DNA from: CAKAHY01 sp963522175
GTDB taxonomy: Bacteria; Bacillota; Clostridia; Lachnospirales; Lachnospiraceae
Reading direction: 5' to 3'
Length of the DNA: 64,000 nt
Assembly: GCA_963522175.1 (NCBI GenBank)
Contig: CAUQXC010000004.1
Location: 1-64,000, forward strand
Position numbers and translations under genes: made by a program. The stretch's first letter is position 1; each line of letters opens with the position of its first letter. Under the pieces are notes generated by a model. That model was not told the origin of the DNA. It did no database searches and saw only the letters and a list, made by a program, of their open reading frames with translations. This document shows positions 15,677 through 24,569 of this stretch, one piece after another.

Positions 15677-16297
15677 TTATATAAAATATTCAATGGTCTT
15701 ATAATCCGACCTCTTCGTTTTATTGTTGTATACTATGACAGCTTCTCCTTTGTCAGTTTTTCCCAAGGCATAGAGGCTGTCATCTTCTTTATTGAGAAAA
15801 TGTGCAGGTACAATCCTGTTATATGTATACACTGTATCGGAACTAAGCTCTATTTCAGTACCCTCAAAATCATCCGTGTTGAAGTAGGGGTCAAACATAA
15901 AAACCTTAGAAGCTTTTATACCGGTGAGTAAAACATAATGTTCAACCTCGTAAAAAAGTCTGACAATGACCGCGGCTCCTCGGTTCAGGGCATCATTTAT
16001 TCGGCTTGTATCACCTATAAAAACATTTTCACCCGTAAGGTATTCGCTGCTTATGTTGAGCCTGCCCATTTCGCCGTAATTATTGAGCCAACTGCTCAAA
16101 AACATCATAGCCATACGGGAAGTCCCGTGTTTTCCCTGTATACCTTCAAAGGAGTAACAGTCAAGACTGTAAAGCATAATATTTCTTATTATATCGGGCG
16201 GTATTTCTTCACGCTCAAAAAGAAAATTAAGTGCATTGAGCAAGGTGGTAGGACCGCAGTCATATTCGGATATTTGATAATGTAAGGGAGTTTTCAA
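15677..16297 (-). CDS. C39-like cysteine peptidase-family protein
   Basis: 206 aa without signal peptide. The N-terminal YQISEYDCGPTTLLNAL segment carries the C39-type Gln8 (oxyanion) and Cys14 (nucleophile). A His in EVEHYVLLTG (about 120) and an Asp in VFMFDPYF (about 136) complete the triad. These domains usually cleave double-glycine leader peptides in ABC exporters or act as free hydrolases; here no ABC domain is attached. It follows the M20 peptidase gene by 4 nt in one operon. The peptide substrate is unknown, and it could also have a non-proteolytic transfer role, as in BtrH-like relatives. Confidence 0.75.
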   Translation of the reverse strand: MKTPLHYQISEYDCGPTTLLNALNFLFEREEIPPDIIRNIMLYSLDCYSFEGIQGKHGTSRMAMMFLSSWLNNYGEMGRLNISSEYLTGENVFIGDTSRINDALNRGAAVIVRLFYEVEHYVLLTGIKASKVFMFDPYFNTDDFEGTEIELSSDTVYTYNRIVPAHFLNKEDDSLYALGKTDKGEAVIVYNNKTKRSDYKTIEYFI

Positions 16298-16301
16298 GGC
16301 T

Positions 16302-17414
16302 TTATTCCTCCGGACTGATAAGTTTTAAGGCGAGCTTACTTGCTTTGGAAAGCTCGTCAAGGCTGCTCCACTCGTCTGTACTGTGGCAGTCGTTCATGGC
16401 TGTTGCGACAACAAGACCGCTAAGTCCGTTTGCCGAAAGGAAGTTGTTGTCGCTTCCTCCGAAGGTTCCCACGAGCTTTGTCTCCAGCTCCAAAGCTTTA
16501 CAGGCTTCTTTAAAACGCTTTACGGTACTTGAATTCAGGTCTGTTTCATATGCCCTGAAATGCTCGGTAAATTCAAAGCTGAGCTTTGCGCCTGTACCGC
16601 AGCAGCTTTCTTCAAAAATATTTTTTATTTTCATGCACATTTTATGGGCGCTTTCGTTATTGAAGGAACGGATTTCACCGCCCACTCTGCAATATTCAGG
16701 CACTATATTGTTAAGGTTTCCGCCCTGTATCGTACCTATATTTACGGTAAGTCCGTCAAGTCTTCCGCAGGGAATCTTATTTATTGCGGCGGCGGCAATC
16801 TTAACGGAATGTATTCCCTTTTCAGGCTCAAAGCCCGCATGAGAAGGACGACCGTGAATCACAGCGTTAAAGCTGAGTATTATAGGAGCCTTGTATGCAG
16901 CAGTACCGACTTTTCCGCTGAGATCAAAGATATAAGCCTCTTTTGACTTAAGCTTACTTACATCAAAGCCTGTAATTCCTTTGCAGTAAGGCTCTTCGGC
17001 TATAGTAAATAAAAGTTCCGCGGGTCTTGTACGAAGTCCGGCTTCCTTTGCACTCTGAACAGCTTCAAGTATGGAACTGATACCGGCAAGGTCATCGGCT
17101 CCGAGCACGGTATCTTTGGCGGATGTTATTTTTCCGTCTTCATGAAGAACGGCTTTTTTTCCCAGGGCGGGCTCCACCGTGTCCATGTGAGCGGATAATA
17201 AAACAGGTTCGAGGCTCCTGTCGCCCTCTATATAGGCGTAGAGGTTTCCGGCATTTCCGCCGAAGGCTTCACCGCTTTTATCTTCAATAAAATTTATTCC
17301 CCTGTCTTTACCAAGCTGTATTATATAATCAGCCACACCTCTTTCCCTGAAGGAAGGGGAATCTATGCTTACAAGATCCGAAAAAATTTTATAAAGTCTG
17401 TCCGTATTTATCAC
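16302..17414 (-). CDS. M20-family metallopeptidase (peptidase T-like)
   Basis: 370-aa cytoplasmic zinc peptidase. Metal ligands and catalytic residues are visible: LSAHMDTVEPA (His, Asp; near 73-83), LGADDLAGISSILEA (bridging Asp), AEEPYCKG (catalytic Glu) and a late CHSTDEW. The dimerisation lid runs about 180-290 (SFNAVIHGRPSHAGFEPEKG). The order fits the PepT-like branch that releases amino acids from short peptides. It starts at GTG 17414, spaced 7 nt from GGAGG; the nearby ATG gives only ATG-CAG-TGA. First gene of a two-gene operon with the C39-like protein. Confidence 0.87.
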   Translation of the reverse strand: MINTDRLYKIFSDLVSIDSPSFRERGVADYIIQLGKDRGINFIEDKSGEAFGGNAGNLYAYIEGDRSLEPVLLSAHMDTVEPALGKKAVLHEDGKITSAKDTVLGADDLAGISSILEAVQSAKEAGLRTRPAELLFTIAEEPYCKGITGFDVSKLKSKEAYIFDLSGKVGTAAYKAPIILSFNAVIHGRPSHAGFEPEKGIHSVKIAAAAINKIPCGRLDGLTVNIGTIQGGNLNNIVPEYCRVGGEIRSFNNESAHKMCMKIKNIFEESCCGTGAKLSFEFTEHFRAYETDLNSSTVKRFKEACKALELETKLVGTFGGSDNNFLSANGLSGLVVATAMNDCHSTDEWSSLDELSKASKLALKLISPEE

Positions 17415-17444
17415 TGCATATCCTCCGTAATTTAAGATAGAAAG

Positions 17445-17453
17445 AGTATAGCA
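17445..17453 (-). promoter_or_regulatory. Extended -10 promoter of the peptidase operon
   Basis: On the minus strand TGCTATACT forms an extended -10, about 30 nt before the GTG start of the M20 peptidase. The -35 region is poor. Confidence 0.5.
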
Positions 17454-17547
17454 TAAAAGTCCGCTAAAATATAATAGAAAAGAATCGGAATTTATATTAC
17501 AGATATTAAAAAGTGTCTTAAATCATACAAATACACAGCTCTGTAAA

Positions 17548-17576
17548 TTGAAAAATAAATCACCTTAAACTAGACT
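17548..17576 (+). promoter_or_regulatory. Promoter of the MMPL transporter gene
   Basis: TTGAAA (17548-17553), 17-nt spacer, TAGACT (17571-17576), 43 nt before the ATG. Confidence 0.55.
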
Positions 17577-17619
17577 GTTCTTTATCAAAACGATTACATA
17601 CTGATGAAAGGAAAGAAGA

Positions 17620-19959
17620 ATGTTTGAAAAGATAGCAGCATTTATAGTAAATAAAAGAAAAGCTTTTCTGGTATTTTTTATTCTTGCCGCGGTGTTCGGA
17701 GTGTTCAGCTCCTCTTGGGTGAAGGTAAGTGAGAAGCTGTCGGACTATCTGCCGGAAACGACCCTGACGAGGCAGGGACTTGATATAATGGATGAAAGCT
17801 TTACCACATTCGGAGTCGCCAAGGTAATGATAAACAATGTGGATTATGAAACGGCTTTGGAACTTTCAGAGCGCATTAAAGAGATAAAAGGCGTTTCAAG
17901 GGTGGATTTTTACGATAAAACGGATGAAAACTATGAAAATAAGGAGGTGGAGGATTATTATAAGGATTTTTCGGCTTTGTATACAATAAGTTTTGACGAT
18001 ACCGAAGATTCAAAGCTTGTACAGGAAGCTATAATAAAGCTCAGGGATACAGTGTCCGCCTATGATAACGTGGTATATACAAGCATAGATAAGGACGATG
18101 CTAAGGACTTAAATGAGGATATGAAGCTTATCTTTGTTCTTGTAATAATAATTATAGTGGGAGTTTTATTATTTACCTCACAAACCTACATGGAAATTCT
18201 TATATTTATGCTGACCTTCGGTGTGGCAATAATACTGAATATAGGAACAAACTTTGTATTCGGAAGGATCTCCTTTGTTACGAAGGCTGTGGGAGTAGTG
18301 TTGCAGCTGGCTCTTGCCATAGACTATGCGATAATACTTTTCCACAGATTTATGGAAGAGAGAAAACAGCATAAGCCTAAGCATGCTCTTATAAAAGCTC
18401 TTGCAAAAGCCATACCGGAGATATCCTCAAGTTCTCTTACAACTATGGCCGGAATGGTGGCTCTTATGACTATGCAATTTGAAATAGGCATGGATTTGGG
18501 GCGTGTACTTCTTAAGTCCATAGTATTCAGTATGCTTGCTGTATTTGCATTTATGCCTGCGCTTATAATGATGTTTGAGAGATATATAGAAAAGTCCATG
18601 CACAAAAATTTCGTTCCGAATATAGAAGGAGCGGGAAAGATAATAATAAAGCTCAGACACCTTATATTGCCGATCTTTGCGATAGCCGTCGCAGGAGGTT
18701 TTATATTATCAAATAAAACAAGCTATATTTTTGATGTGAACTCTATAGAATCCGAGAAGAAAACCGAGTACCTTGCCGCAAGGGAGGCTATAGAAGAGCA
18801 ATTCGGAAGGAATAATATAATGGCTATAGTTGTCCCGAAAGAGGATTATCTGAAGGAAGCCGCACTTTTAAATGAAGTTTCGGGGCTTTCGGGGGTGAAT
18901 TCCGTTACGGGACTTGCAAATATAGAGGTAGGAGGTAATGAAGAATATGTGCTTACCGACAGCCTTAATCCGAGAGAACTCGCGGAAATTGCCGATGTCG
19001 ATGTGGATGTTGTAAAGGCGGCATATCGCTTTTACGCTTTGAAAAATGAACAGTATGCGGCATTTATAAACAGTATTGACAGTTATAAAATACCGATAAT
19101 AAATATGGTTGATTTTTTATATGAACAAATTGAAAGCGGCGGACTTGATATAGACGAGGAGACCATAAGCGATATAGAGGATATACATAAGAGTATAACG
19201 GATGCAAGAAAACAGCTGGAGAGCGATAAGTATTCAAGAATACTTTTGACTTGGGATAAAACGCTTGAGGGCGGGGAAACCTTCGAAAGTATAGACAAGG
19301 TAAGGGATATAGCGCTTAAGTATTATGATGAGGCATACGTCGTGGGAGACAGCTCGAGCGATTACGATATCAGTAAGTCCTTCGGCGGAGATAATTTAAG
19401 GATAAGTATAATAACCGCTTTACTTGTTGGAGTGATACTTCTTTTCACCTTTCAAAGTGCGTCCCTGCCGTTTATCCTCGTTCTTACCATACAGGGAAGT
19501 ATATGGATAAATTTCAGTCTCCCGTATTTGAGAGGAGAAAGTATGTTTTTCCTGAGTTATCTCATAGTGAGTTCCATACAAATGGGAGCAACCATAGACT
19601 ATGCCATTGTTATTACAAGCAGATACATGGCTTTAAGGGATGAGCTTTCCGATAAAAAGACTGTTATAGCGAAAACACTTAATGAAGCCTTCCCTACCAT
19701 AATAACATCCGGCACAATTATGGCGGCTTCGGGATTTGTAATAGGAGCCGTTACATCCAACCCGACTATATCTTCACTGGGAAAAACCTTGGGTATAGGA
19801 GTGGTTATCTCAATGGCTATGGTAATATTTGTTTTACCGGTATTACTTTATGTATTCGATTTCAGCATAGATAAAACATCATTTTCAAGAAAAATAAATG
19901 AGGAGGAGAGTAAAAGGGAAGATGAAGAAGAAAATAACAGCCTTAGTTTTGAGCCTTAG
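17620..19959 (+). CDS. MMPL/RND-family transporter (HAE3 type)
   Basis: 779 aa with two repeats, each one membrane span, a large extracytoplasmic domain and a five-span bundle. The first half has the span LAIDYAIILFHRF and the second ATIDYAIVITSRYM; this Asp-Tyr pair is the proton-relay hallmark of MmpL-type pumps. The N-terminal span is KAFLVFFILAAVFGVFSS. No outer-membrane or periplasmic partner is expected in a Gram-positive cell. The substrate may be a lipid, drug or surface glycolipid. It is coupled to the next gene (38-nt overlap), a surface protein with a coiled-coil region, which suggests a joint job at the envelope. Confidence 0.88.
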   Translation: MFEKIAAFIVNKRKAFLVFFILAAVFGVFSSSWVKVSEKLSDYLPETTLTRQGLDIMDESFTTFGVAKVMINNVDYETALELSERIKEIKGVSRVDFYDKTDENYENKEVEDYYKDFSALYTISFDDTEDSKLVQEAIIKLRDTVSAYDNVVYTSIDKDDAKDLNEDMKLIFVLVIIIIVGVLLFTSQTYMEILIFMLTFGVAIILNIGTNFVFGRISFVTKAVGVVLQLALAIDYAIILFHRFMEERKQHKPKHALIKALAKAIPEISSSSLTTMAGMVALMTMQFEIGMDLGRVLLKSIVFSMLAVFAFMPALIMMFERYIEKSMHKNFVPNIEGAGKIIIKLRHLILPIFAIAVAGGFILSNKTSYIFDVNSIESEKKTEYLAAREAIEEQFGRNNIMAIVVPKEDYLKEAALLNEVSGLSGVNSVTGLANIEVGGNEEYVLTDSLNPRELAEIADVDVDVVKAAYRFYALKNEQYAAFINSIDSYKIPIINMVDFLYEQIESGGLDIDEETISDIEDIHKSITDARKQLESDKYSRILLTWDKTLEGGETFESIDKVRDIALKYYDEAYVVGDSSSDYDISKSFGGDNLRISIITALLVGVILLFTFQSASLPFILVLTIQGSIWINFSLPYLRGESMFFLSYLIVSSIQMGATIDYAIVITSRYMALRDELSDKKTVIAKTLNEAFPTIITSGTIMAASGFVIGAVTSNPTISSLGKTLGIGVVISMAMVIFVLPVLLYVFDFSIDKTSFSRKINEEESKREDEEENNSLSFEP

Positions 19960-22924
19960 TTTACTGTTTGTAAATACCGCTTTGCCGGTATATGCCCTTG
20001 CAAATACGGACACCGAGCCTAAAGTGCAGGATGTACAGGAAAATCTTATAAATATAAGCAGCTCCGAAGACCTTAAAAAGCTTGCGAAAGAAGCCACTAC
20101 GGAAACTCTTACACTGAATAAAACCTATTTTTTGACGGCTGATATAGATCTGTCCGATGTGGACTTTAAACCTATACCCGTATTCTCCGGTACATTTGAC
20201 GGAAAAGGATATAAAATAAAGGGACTTAATATAAATGAAAAAAGCAGCGGTGCGGGACTTATAAGTGTACTGGGTTCTCACGGCATGATCAAGGACTTAC
20301 AGGTTGAAGGAAACATAAGCCCGGAAGGCAGTAAGACCCTTGTCGGTGGTGTTGTGGGAACCAATAAGGGTATTATAGATAATGTGAGCTTTGCCGGAAT
20401 CGTAAAGGCTTACAAAAAAGTGGGCGGAGTAGCAGGAGTAAATGAAGAAAACGGATTTATAATAAATTCAAGGAATTACGCATCCGTGGACGGAACGAAG
20501 CTTGTCGGAGGAATATGCGGTTTTAATGAAGGAAGCGTGATAGGCTCCGAAAACTGCGGAAGGATAGCCGGAAACAATGAAAGTGTACTTCCGGATGAGG
20601 ACAAGACAAAATCCGTACCCGACGTAAATGTGAAAAATCTTGTTGCGGACAGCGAAAAACCGGAGATGATAGGCGGAATAGCAGGTGCTTCAAGCGGATA
20701 TATAAAAGACAGTATAAACAGTGAGAAGGTCGGATATAAACACACAAGCTACAAGGTCGGAGGTATAGTCGGATTACAAAACGGAAGTGTGCTTAATTGT
20801 GTAAATGAGGCTCCCGTTTACGGAAGAAAGGATGTAGGCGGTATAGTGGGGGTGCTTGAACCTTATATGGAGGTTTCGTATGAAGGAGATACCTTGGATA
20901 AGCTTGAAAGGCAGACGGAGGTTCTTTCAAAGCTTCTTGATGCTTTTGAGGCGGAGGTGGATAAAAACGCTCAAGCTTTAGAGAATGATGCGGACAACAT
21001 AAATAAAAAAAGAAGCGAGCTCGGAGACAGTATTCAGGACAGAAAAGATTTTCATAAGGATGAAATAGACAAGTTTGATAATGGCTTGGAAGGAAAAAAT
21101 GATGAGGTAAGAACAGCCGCGGACAAGGTAAATTCGAATGTCTCGGATATTGCCGACAACATAGGTGATATGAGGCATGGAGCGGATTACAGCGATATTA
21201 TAAATAACAGGAATACAAAGCTTGAAAATATAATTTCGGCAATTAAGAATATATCCGAGATTTCCGGCAGAATGAAAGCGGATCTCGAAAATAAAAAGGG
21301 ACATGCCGATAATATTGCGAGAGATTTTGATTCCTTGAGTTCGGATATAAATGAACTGTATTCAAAATCTATAAATCTGTTGGATTATCTGGATGAGCAA
21401 AAAAAGGATTTAAAGGGAAATCTTGATGACAGCTTGGATGAGATAAATGGGGAAAAAGAAGAGCTTATTGCGCAGATAGACAAAGCGAGAGACGATTTAA
21501 AGAGCGGCAGGCAAAATGTAAAAAGCAGTATAGACGAGGTGAAAAGCGAGCTTGATAACATAAGACTCAGTATAAATGAGGGTGGAGACAGGCTAAGGGA
21601 TAAGCCGGAGGATGGAAAAATCTATTTTGACGTCTCGGAAAATCCGCCTAAGGAATATGCCTATGGGAGATTGGAAAATTCCGTAAATAAGGCTCAGATA
21701 AGCGGAGATATAAATACGGCGGGTATAGTCGCAAGAATAGGAATAGATCCTGAGGACGGTATAATAACGGAAAAGAGCTTAAAGAGCAAAGTAGTCGAGA
21801 GCGGAACGAGATCTCTTAACTTTTCGAATAATGTCTATGCTCTTGTAAAGTCCAATATAAATGAGGGAAACGTAAAAGTAAAAAATGATTATGCCGGAGG
21901 AATAGCGGCAAGGGCGGAGTACGGAGCTCTTATTTCAAATCAAAATTATGCGGACGTGATATCGGAAAACGGGTCGTATATAGGCGGTATAGCGGGCTAC
22001 AGCGAAAATCTTGTAAAGGATTCTTACGTACTCGGTGATGTTAAGGGACTTGATTACATAGGAGGTATAGTAGGCGTAGGAAAAGAGATTAAGGGTAATA
22101 CGGCAATGAGTACCGTTATAAGCAGCGAGTCCGGAAGGGTAGGAAGCATAGCGGGCGATACCTTGGATGCTGCCTATGTAAGTGCCAATCGTTATGTTGA
22201 CGAGGGTGTAGGTGCGATAAACGATATAAGTCTTGAAGGCGAGGCCTTTGTTACGGATTATGAGGCTTTGGCAGCGGATGAAAATACTCCCGAGGGCTTT
22301 AAAAGTCTTAAAGTAAACTACTTCGTTGGTGATGAGCTTATAAAGTCTGTAAGTGTACCTTATAATTCCTATGTAAGCGGGGCGGATATTCCCAATGCTC
22401 CCGAAAAGGAGGGCTACAATACCTACTGGGAATATAAAGACACAGGGAATGTAAAAAGGAATATAAATATACATTTAATCGAAGAAAAATGGAATAAAAA
22501 TATTGCCGCATTTGAAAAGGTGGGTGAAAAACCCGTACTGCTGGCAAGTGCTCTGTTTTACGAGGGAACAAGTCTTAAGGTGGAAGAAACGGATATAAAA
22601 GGTCTTGAAAAAGGAGTGATAAAAGCTTATAAATACAGCGTAATACCGGACGGAAGAAGGAGGGAGAGCGGTATAGAGCTGAGGGTTTTAAATGAGGATT
22701 TGAAAGCTGATACCGTTGCCCTGAAAACCGAAAACGGGCTTAAGAAGCTTGAAACGAAAAAGGTCGGCTCCTACCTAAGCTTTAAAGTGGATAAGGCTCA
22801 GGGAGAATTTGTATTGATGAAAACTTCTTCCCTAAATCCCGTTTTGATTTTGCTTATTTGTTTGGTGGTTTCCTCTCTCGGCTTCGCTGCCTTTGCATAT
22901 AGAAAGAGAAAGATAAAAAGCTGA
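19922..22924 (+). CDS. Membrane-anchored surface protein with GLUG-type repeats and coiled coil
   Basis: 1000 aa from the ATG at 19922 (an ATG at 19898 is also in frame). Signal peptide ending near PVYA. Six GLUG-like beta-helix repeats lie at about 125-310 (GGVVGTNKGIIDN, GGVAGVNEENGF, GGICGFNEGSV, GGIAGASSGYI, GGIVGLQNGSV, GGIVGVLEP). A heptad-rich helical region follows (about 320-570; LDDSLDEINGEKEELIAQID). More GLUG-like repeats come at about 650-730 (GGIAARAEYGAL, GGIAGYSENLV, GGIVGVGKEI). One C-terminal span (ILLICLVVSSLGFAAFAY) and RKRK tail anchor it in the membrane. Probably an adhesion or scaffold protein working with the MMPL pump; the function is not known. Confidence 0.82.
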   Translation: MKKKITALVLSLSLLFVNTALPVYALANTDTEPKVQDVQENLINISSSEDLKKLAKEATTETLTLNKTYFLTADIDLSDVDFKPIPVFSGTFDGKGYKIKGLNINEKSSGAGLISVLGSHGMIKDLQVEGNISPEGSKTLVGGVVGTNKGIIDNVSFAGIVKAYKKVGGVAGVNEENGFIINSRNYASVDGTKLVGGICGFNEGSVIGSENCGRIAGNNESVLPDEDKTKSVPDVNVKNLVADSEKPEMIGGIAGASSGYIKDSINSEKVGYKHTSYKVGGIVGLQNGSVLNCVNEAPVYGRKDVGGIVGVLEPYMEVSYEGDTLDKLERQTEVLSKLLDAFEAEVDKNAQALENDADNINKKRSELGDSIQDRKDFHKDEIDKFDNGLEGKNDEVRTAADKVNSNVSDIADNIGDMRHGADYSDIINNRNTKLENIISAIKNISEISGRMKADLENKKGHADNIARDFDSLSSDINELYSKSINLLDYLDEQKKDLKGNLDDSLDEINGEKEELIAQIDKARDDLKSGRQNVKSSIDEVKSELDNIRLSINEGGDRLRDKPEDGKIYFDVSENPPKEYAYGRLENSVNKAQISGDINTAGIVARIGIDPEDGIITEKSLKSKVVESGTRSLNFSNNVYALVKSNINEGNVKVKNDYAGGIAARAEYGALISNQNYADVISENGSYIGGIAGYSENLVKDSYVLGDVKGLDYIGGIVGVGKEIKGNTAMSTVISSESGRVGSIAGDTLDAAYVSANRYVDEGVGAINDISLEGEAFVTDYEALAADENTPEGFKSLKVNYFVGDELIKSVSVPYNSYVSGADIPNAPEKEGYNTYWEYKDTGNVKRNINIHLIEEKWNKNIAAFEKVGEKPVLLASALFYEGTSLKVEETDIKGLEKGVIKAYKYSVIPDGRRRESGIELRVLNEDLKADTVALKTENGLKKLETKKVGSYLSFKVDKAQGEFVLMKTSSLNPVLILLICLVVSSLGFAAFAYRKRKIKS

Positions 22925-22941
22925 TAATATAAAACTATAAC

Positions 22942-22990
22942 AAAAAGGTCATTCCGAAAGTATAGAGTATACCTTCGGAATGACCTTTTT
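22942..22990. terminator. Bidirectional terminator
   Basis: A nearly perfect stem of about 23 bp: AAAAAGGTCATTCCGAA (22942-22958) with TTCGGAATGACCTTTTT (22974-22990), plus inner GTATA/TATAC. A and T runs flank it, so it serves both the surface-protein gene and the converging methyltransferase gene, whose stop codon overlaps its edge. Confidence 0.93.
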
Positions 22991-23894
22991 ACCAGCATCT
23001 TCCGCTCGCTCCGCAAGGGAGAACAAGCGGACTGTCTTTGATATTAAGTCCTATTTCGTCGGCAGCGACATTAGGCATGCTTGACTTTTTAACAAGCAGC
23101 TCCAGCATATACTTCAGAACGCCCGCCTGAAGACCTGTTGTGTAAGAATTAATAAGGAAGAACAGACTGTCCTCACTTAAAAGCTTGGAAGAAAGTTCGA
23201 TAAGATTGTAAACGCAGTCTTCTATTTTCCATATTTCGCCTTTAGGACCCCTACCGTAAGAGGGCGGATCCATAATTATGGCATCATATTTGCTTCCGCG
23301 TCTGAGCTCTCTCTCCACAAATTTTACGCAATCATCAACCAACCAGCGTATAGGGGCATCTTTAAGTCCCGATGAGACGGCGTTTTCCTTTGCCCATGCA
23401 ACCATACCTTTGCTGGCATCTACATGGGTAACATTTGCCCCGGCTTTGGCACAAGCTAAAGTTGCACCCCCCGTATAAGCGAAAAGATTAAGAACCTTAA
23501 TTTCCTTTCTCCCGTTTTTCACGGCATTTGCAATAAGCTCGTAGCCCCAATCCCAGTTTGTCGCCTGCTCGGGAAATATTCCGGTGTGCTTAAAACTGAA
23601 AGGTTTAAGGTTAAAGCGTATAGTTCTTTGAGATTTAGTGCTTTCATTTATATTCGGAAGCTCATAGTCCAGAGTCCATGTTTCCGGCAGTTTGAAAAAT
23701 TCCCATTCACCGCCGCCCTTACTGCTTCTGTGGTAATGAGCGTTTTTTCTTCTCCAACCTTCATGGAGCTTTTCTGTATTCCATATGACCTGAGGATCGG
23801 GCCTGACAAGAATATACTCGCCGAAACGTTCCAGCTTTTCTCCGTTCGAAGTGTCTAAGACTTCATATTCAACCCAGTTGTTTGTATTCCACAT
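22989..23894 (-). CDS. Class I SAM-dependent methyltransferase (RlmI/RlmK-like)
   Basis: 301 aa. The SAM-binding motif is VLNLFAYTGGATLACAKAG (about 133-151), with the ribose-binding acid in THVDASKG and the catalytic DPPSYGRGPKG motif near 213-223. This pattern belongs to RlmI/RlmK-like 23S rRNA cytosine-5 or guanine methyltransferases, but the N-terminal PUA domain of RlmI is replaced by about 90 residues rich in Trp (WEFFKLPETWTLDYELP). The target is therefore uncertain. Single gene, convergent with the surface-protein gene. Confidence 0.82.
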   Translation of the reverse strand: MWNTNNWVEYEVLDTSNGEKLERFGEYILVRPDPQVIWNTEKLHEGWRRKNAHYHRSSKGGGEWEFFKLPETWTLDYELPNINESTKSQRTIRFNLKPFSFKHTGIFPEQATNWDWGYELIANAVKNGRKEIKVLNLFAYTGGATLACAKAGANVTHVDASKGMVAWAKENAVSSGLKDAPIRWLVDDCVKFVERELRRGSKYDAIIMDPPSYGRGPKGEIWKIEDCVYNLIELSSKLLSEDSLFFLINSYTTGLQAGVLKYMLELLVKKSSMPNVAADEIGLNIKDSPLVLPCGASGRCW

Positions 23895-23944
23895 TTTTAA
23901 TACCTCTTATTTATTGATAAAGCGACAAATATATAATATCGTAC

Positions 23945-23988
23945 TTTTTCCAAACATTGCTCCTTAGAGGCAAGCGATTTTGGAAAAA
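23945..23988. repeat. Long hairpin between tRNA-Pro and the methyltransferase gene
   Basis: TTTTTCCAAA (23945-23954) pairs with TTTGGAAAAA (23979-23988), with inner TTGC/GCAA. It lies directly next to the terminator of tRNA-Pro, in the leader of the minus-strand methyltransferase gene. It could be a second terminator or a leader structure. Confidence 0.5.
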
Positions 23989-23989
23989 T

Positions 23990-24033
23990 AAAAAGAGCTT
24001 GTCTAAAAATCGGTGAAGAAACAAGCTCTTTTT
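23990..24033 (-). terminator. Intrinsic terminator of tRNA-Pro
   Basis: On the minus strand AAAAAGAGCTTGT is followed, after an 18-nt loop, by ACAAGCTCTTTTT: a 13-bp stem with a T run, right after the tRNA 3' end. Confidence 0.88.
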
Positions 24034-24037
24034 GTAA

Positions 24038-24111
24038 TCGATGCGACTGGATTCGAACCAGCGGCCTCTGCGTCCCGAACGCAGCACTCTTCCAAACTGA
24101 GCCACGCATCG
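24038..24111 (-). tRNA. tRNA-Pro (CGG)
   Basis: The minus strand folds as acceptor CGATGCG/CGCATCG with discriminator A, anticodon stem CTGCG/CGCAG and loop TTCGGGA, giving anticodon CGG for the CCG codon. T-loop GTTCGAA. A separate single-tRNA unit; CCA is not encoded. Confidence 0.94.
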
Positions 24112-24227
24112 TTTGACAATATGTTATCATAGAAAAAGATATTTGCATAGATACTTTATAAAAAACTAATATATATTTTACATTAAGTTAATATACTGAG
24201 TGAAAAATGAAATCCCGAAGCATTTTA

Positions 24228-24256
24228 TTGCTAATTAAAAGCGTATATGATATACT
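24228..24256 (+). promoter_or_regulatory. Promoter of the scfA-scfB-secDF-tgt-yajC region
   Basis: TTGCTA (24228-24233), 17-nt spacer and TATACT (24251-24256) preceded by TG at -1 extended position (TGATATACT). The start point near 24263 gives a leader of about 72 nt before scfA. Confidence 0.7.
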
Positions 24257-24283
24257 TTTTATACTTAAAAAAGACCTTGTGTT

Positions 24284-24305
24284 CCGGTTTTATATATCTG
24301 ACCGG
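24284..24305 (+). promoter_or_regulatory. Hairpin in the scfA leader
   Basis: CCGGT (24284-24288) pairs with ACCGG (24301-24305) within the transcribed leader, 29 nt before the start codon. It could stabilise the short abundant peptide mRNA. Confidence 0.4.
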
Positions 24306-24334
24306 GTGCAGGCTGCATAGAAAGGAGATATTTT

Positions 24335-24481
24335 ATGAAGCACGTTAAGACATTAAACGAGAAAACACTTAAGGAAAGCTTAAAGCGCGGCGGTTGCGGT
24401 GAATGTCAAACATCTTGCCAATCAGCTTGTAAGACATCTTGCACAGTTGGTAATCAAGGCTGTGAGAATCCGGACAGATAA
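24335..24481 (+). CDS. scfA: SCIFF ribosomal peptide precursor (six Cys in forty-five)
   Basis: 48 aa starting MKHVKTLNEKTL with the conserved core GGCGECQTSCQSACKTSC and a final cluster TVGNQGCEN. Six Cys at 21, 24, 28, 32, 36 and 43. This is the SCIFF precursor, nearly universal in Clostridia, in which the radical SAM maturase makes a Cys-to-Thr thioether bond. The SD AAAGGAG precedes the ATG. The maturase gene follows after a hairpin. The final role of the peptide in the cell is not established. Confidence 0.97.
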   Translation: MKHVKTLNEKTLKESLKRGGCGECQTSCQSACKTSCTVGNQGCENPDR

Positions 24482-24496
24482 GAAAAAGCATAAAAA

Positions 24497-24527
24497 AGCC
24501 CCTACTTTCTTTTTGAGGGTGGGGGTT
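24497..24527 (+). terminator. Attenuator hairpin between scfA and scfB
   Basis: AGCCCCTAC (24497-24505) pairs with GTGGGGGTT (24519-24527), 9 bp including wobble pairs. The tail (GTTTGCG) has few T, so termination would be partial, giving more peptide mRNA than maturase mRNA. Confidence 0.6.
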
Positions 24528-24569
24528 GTTTGCGTGATACTGTAGAATTAGAAAAGAGGAAATAAAAAA

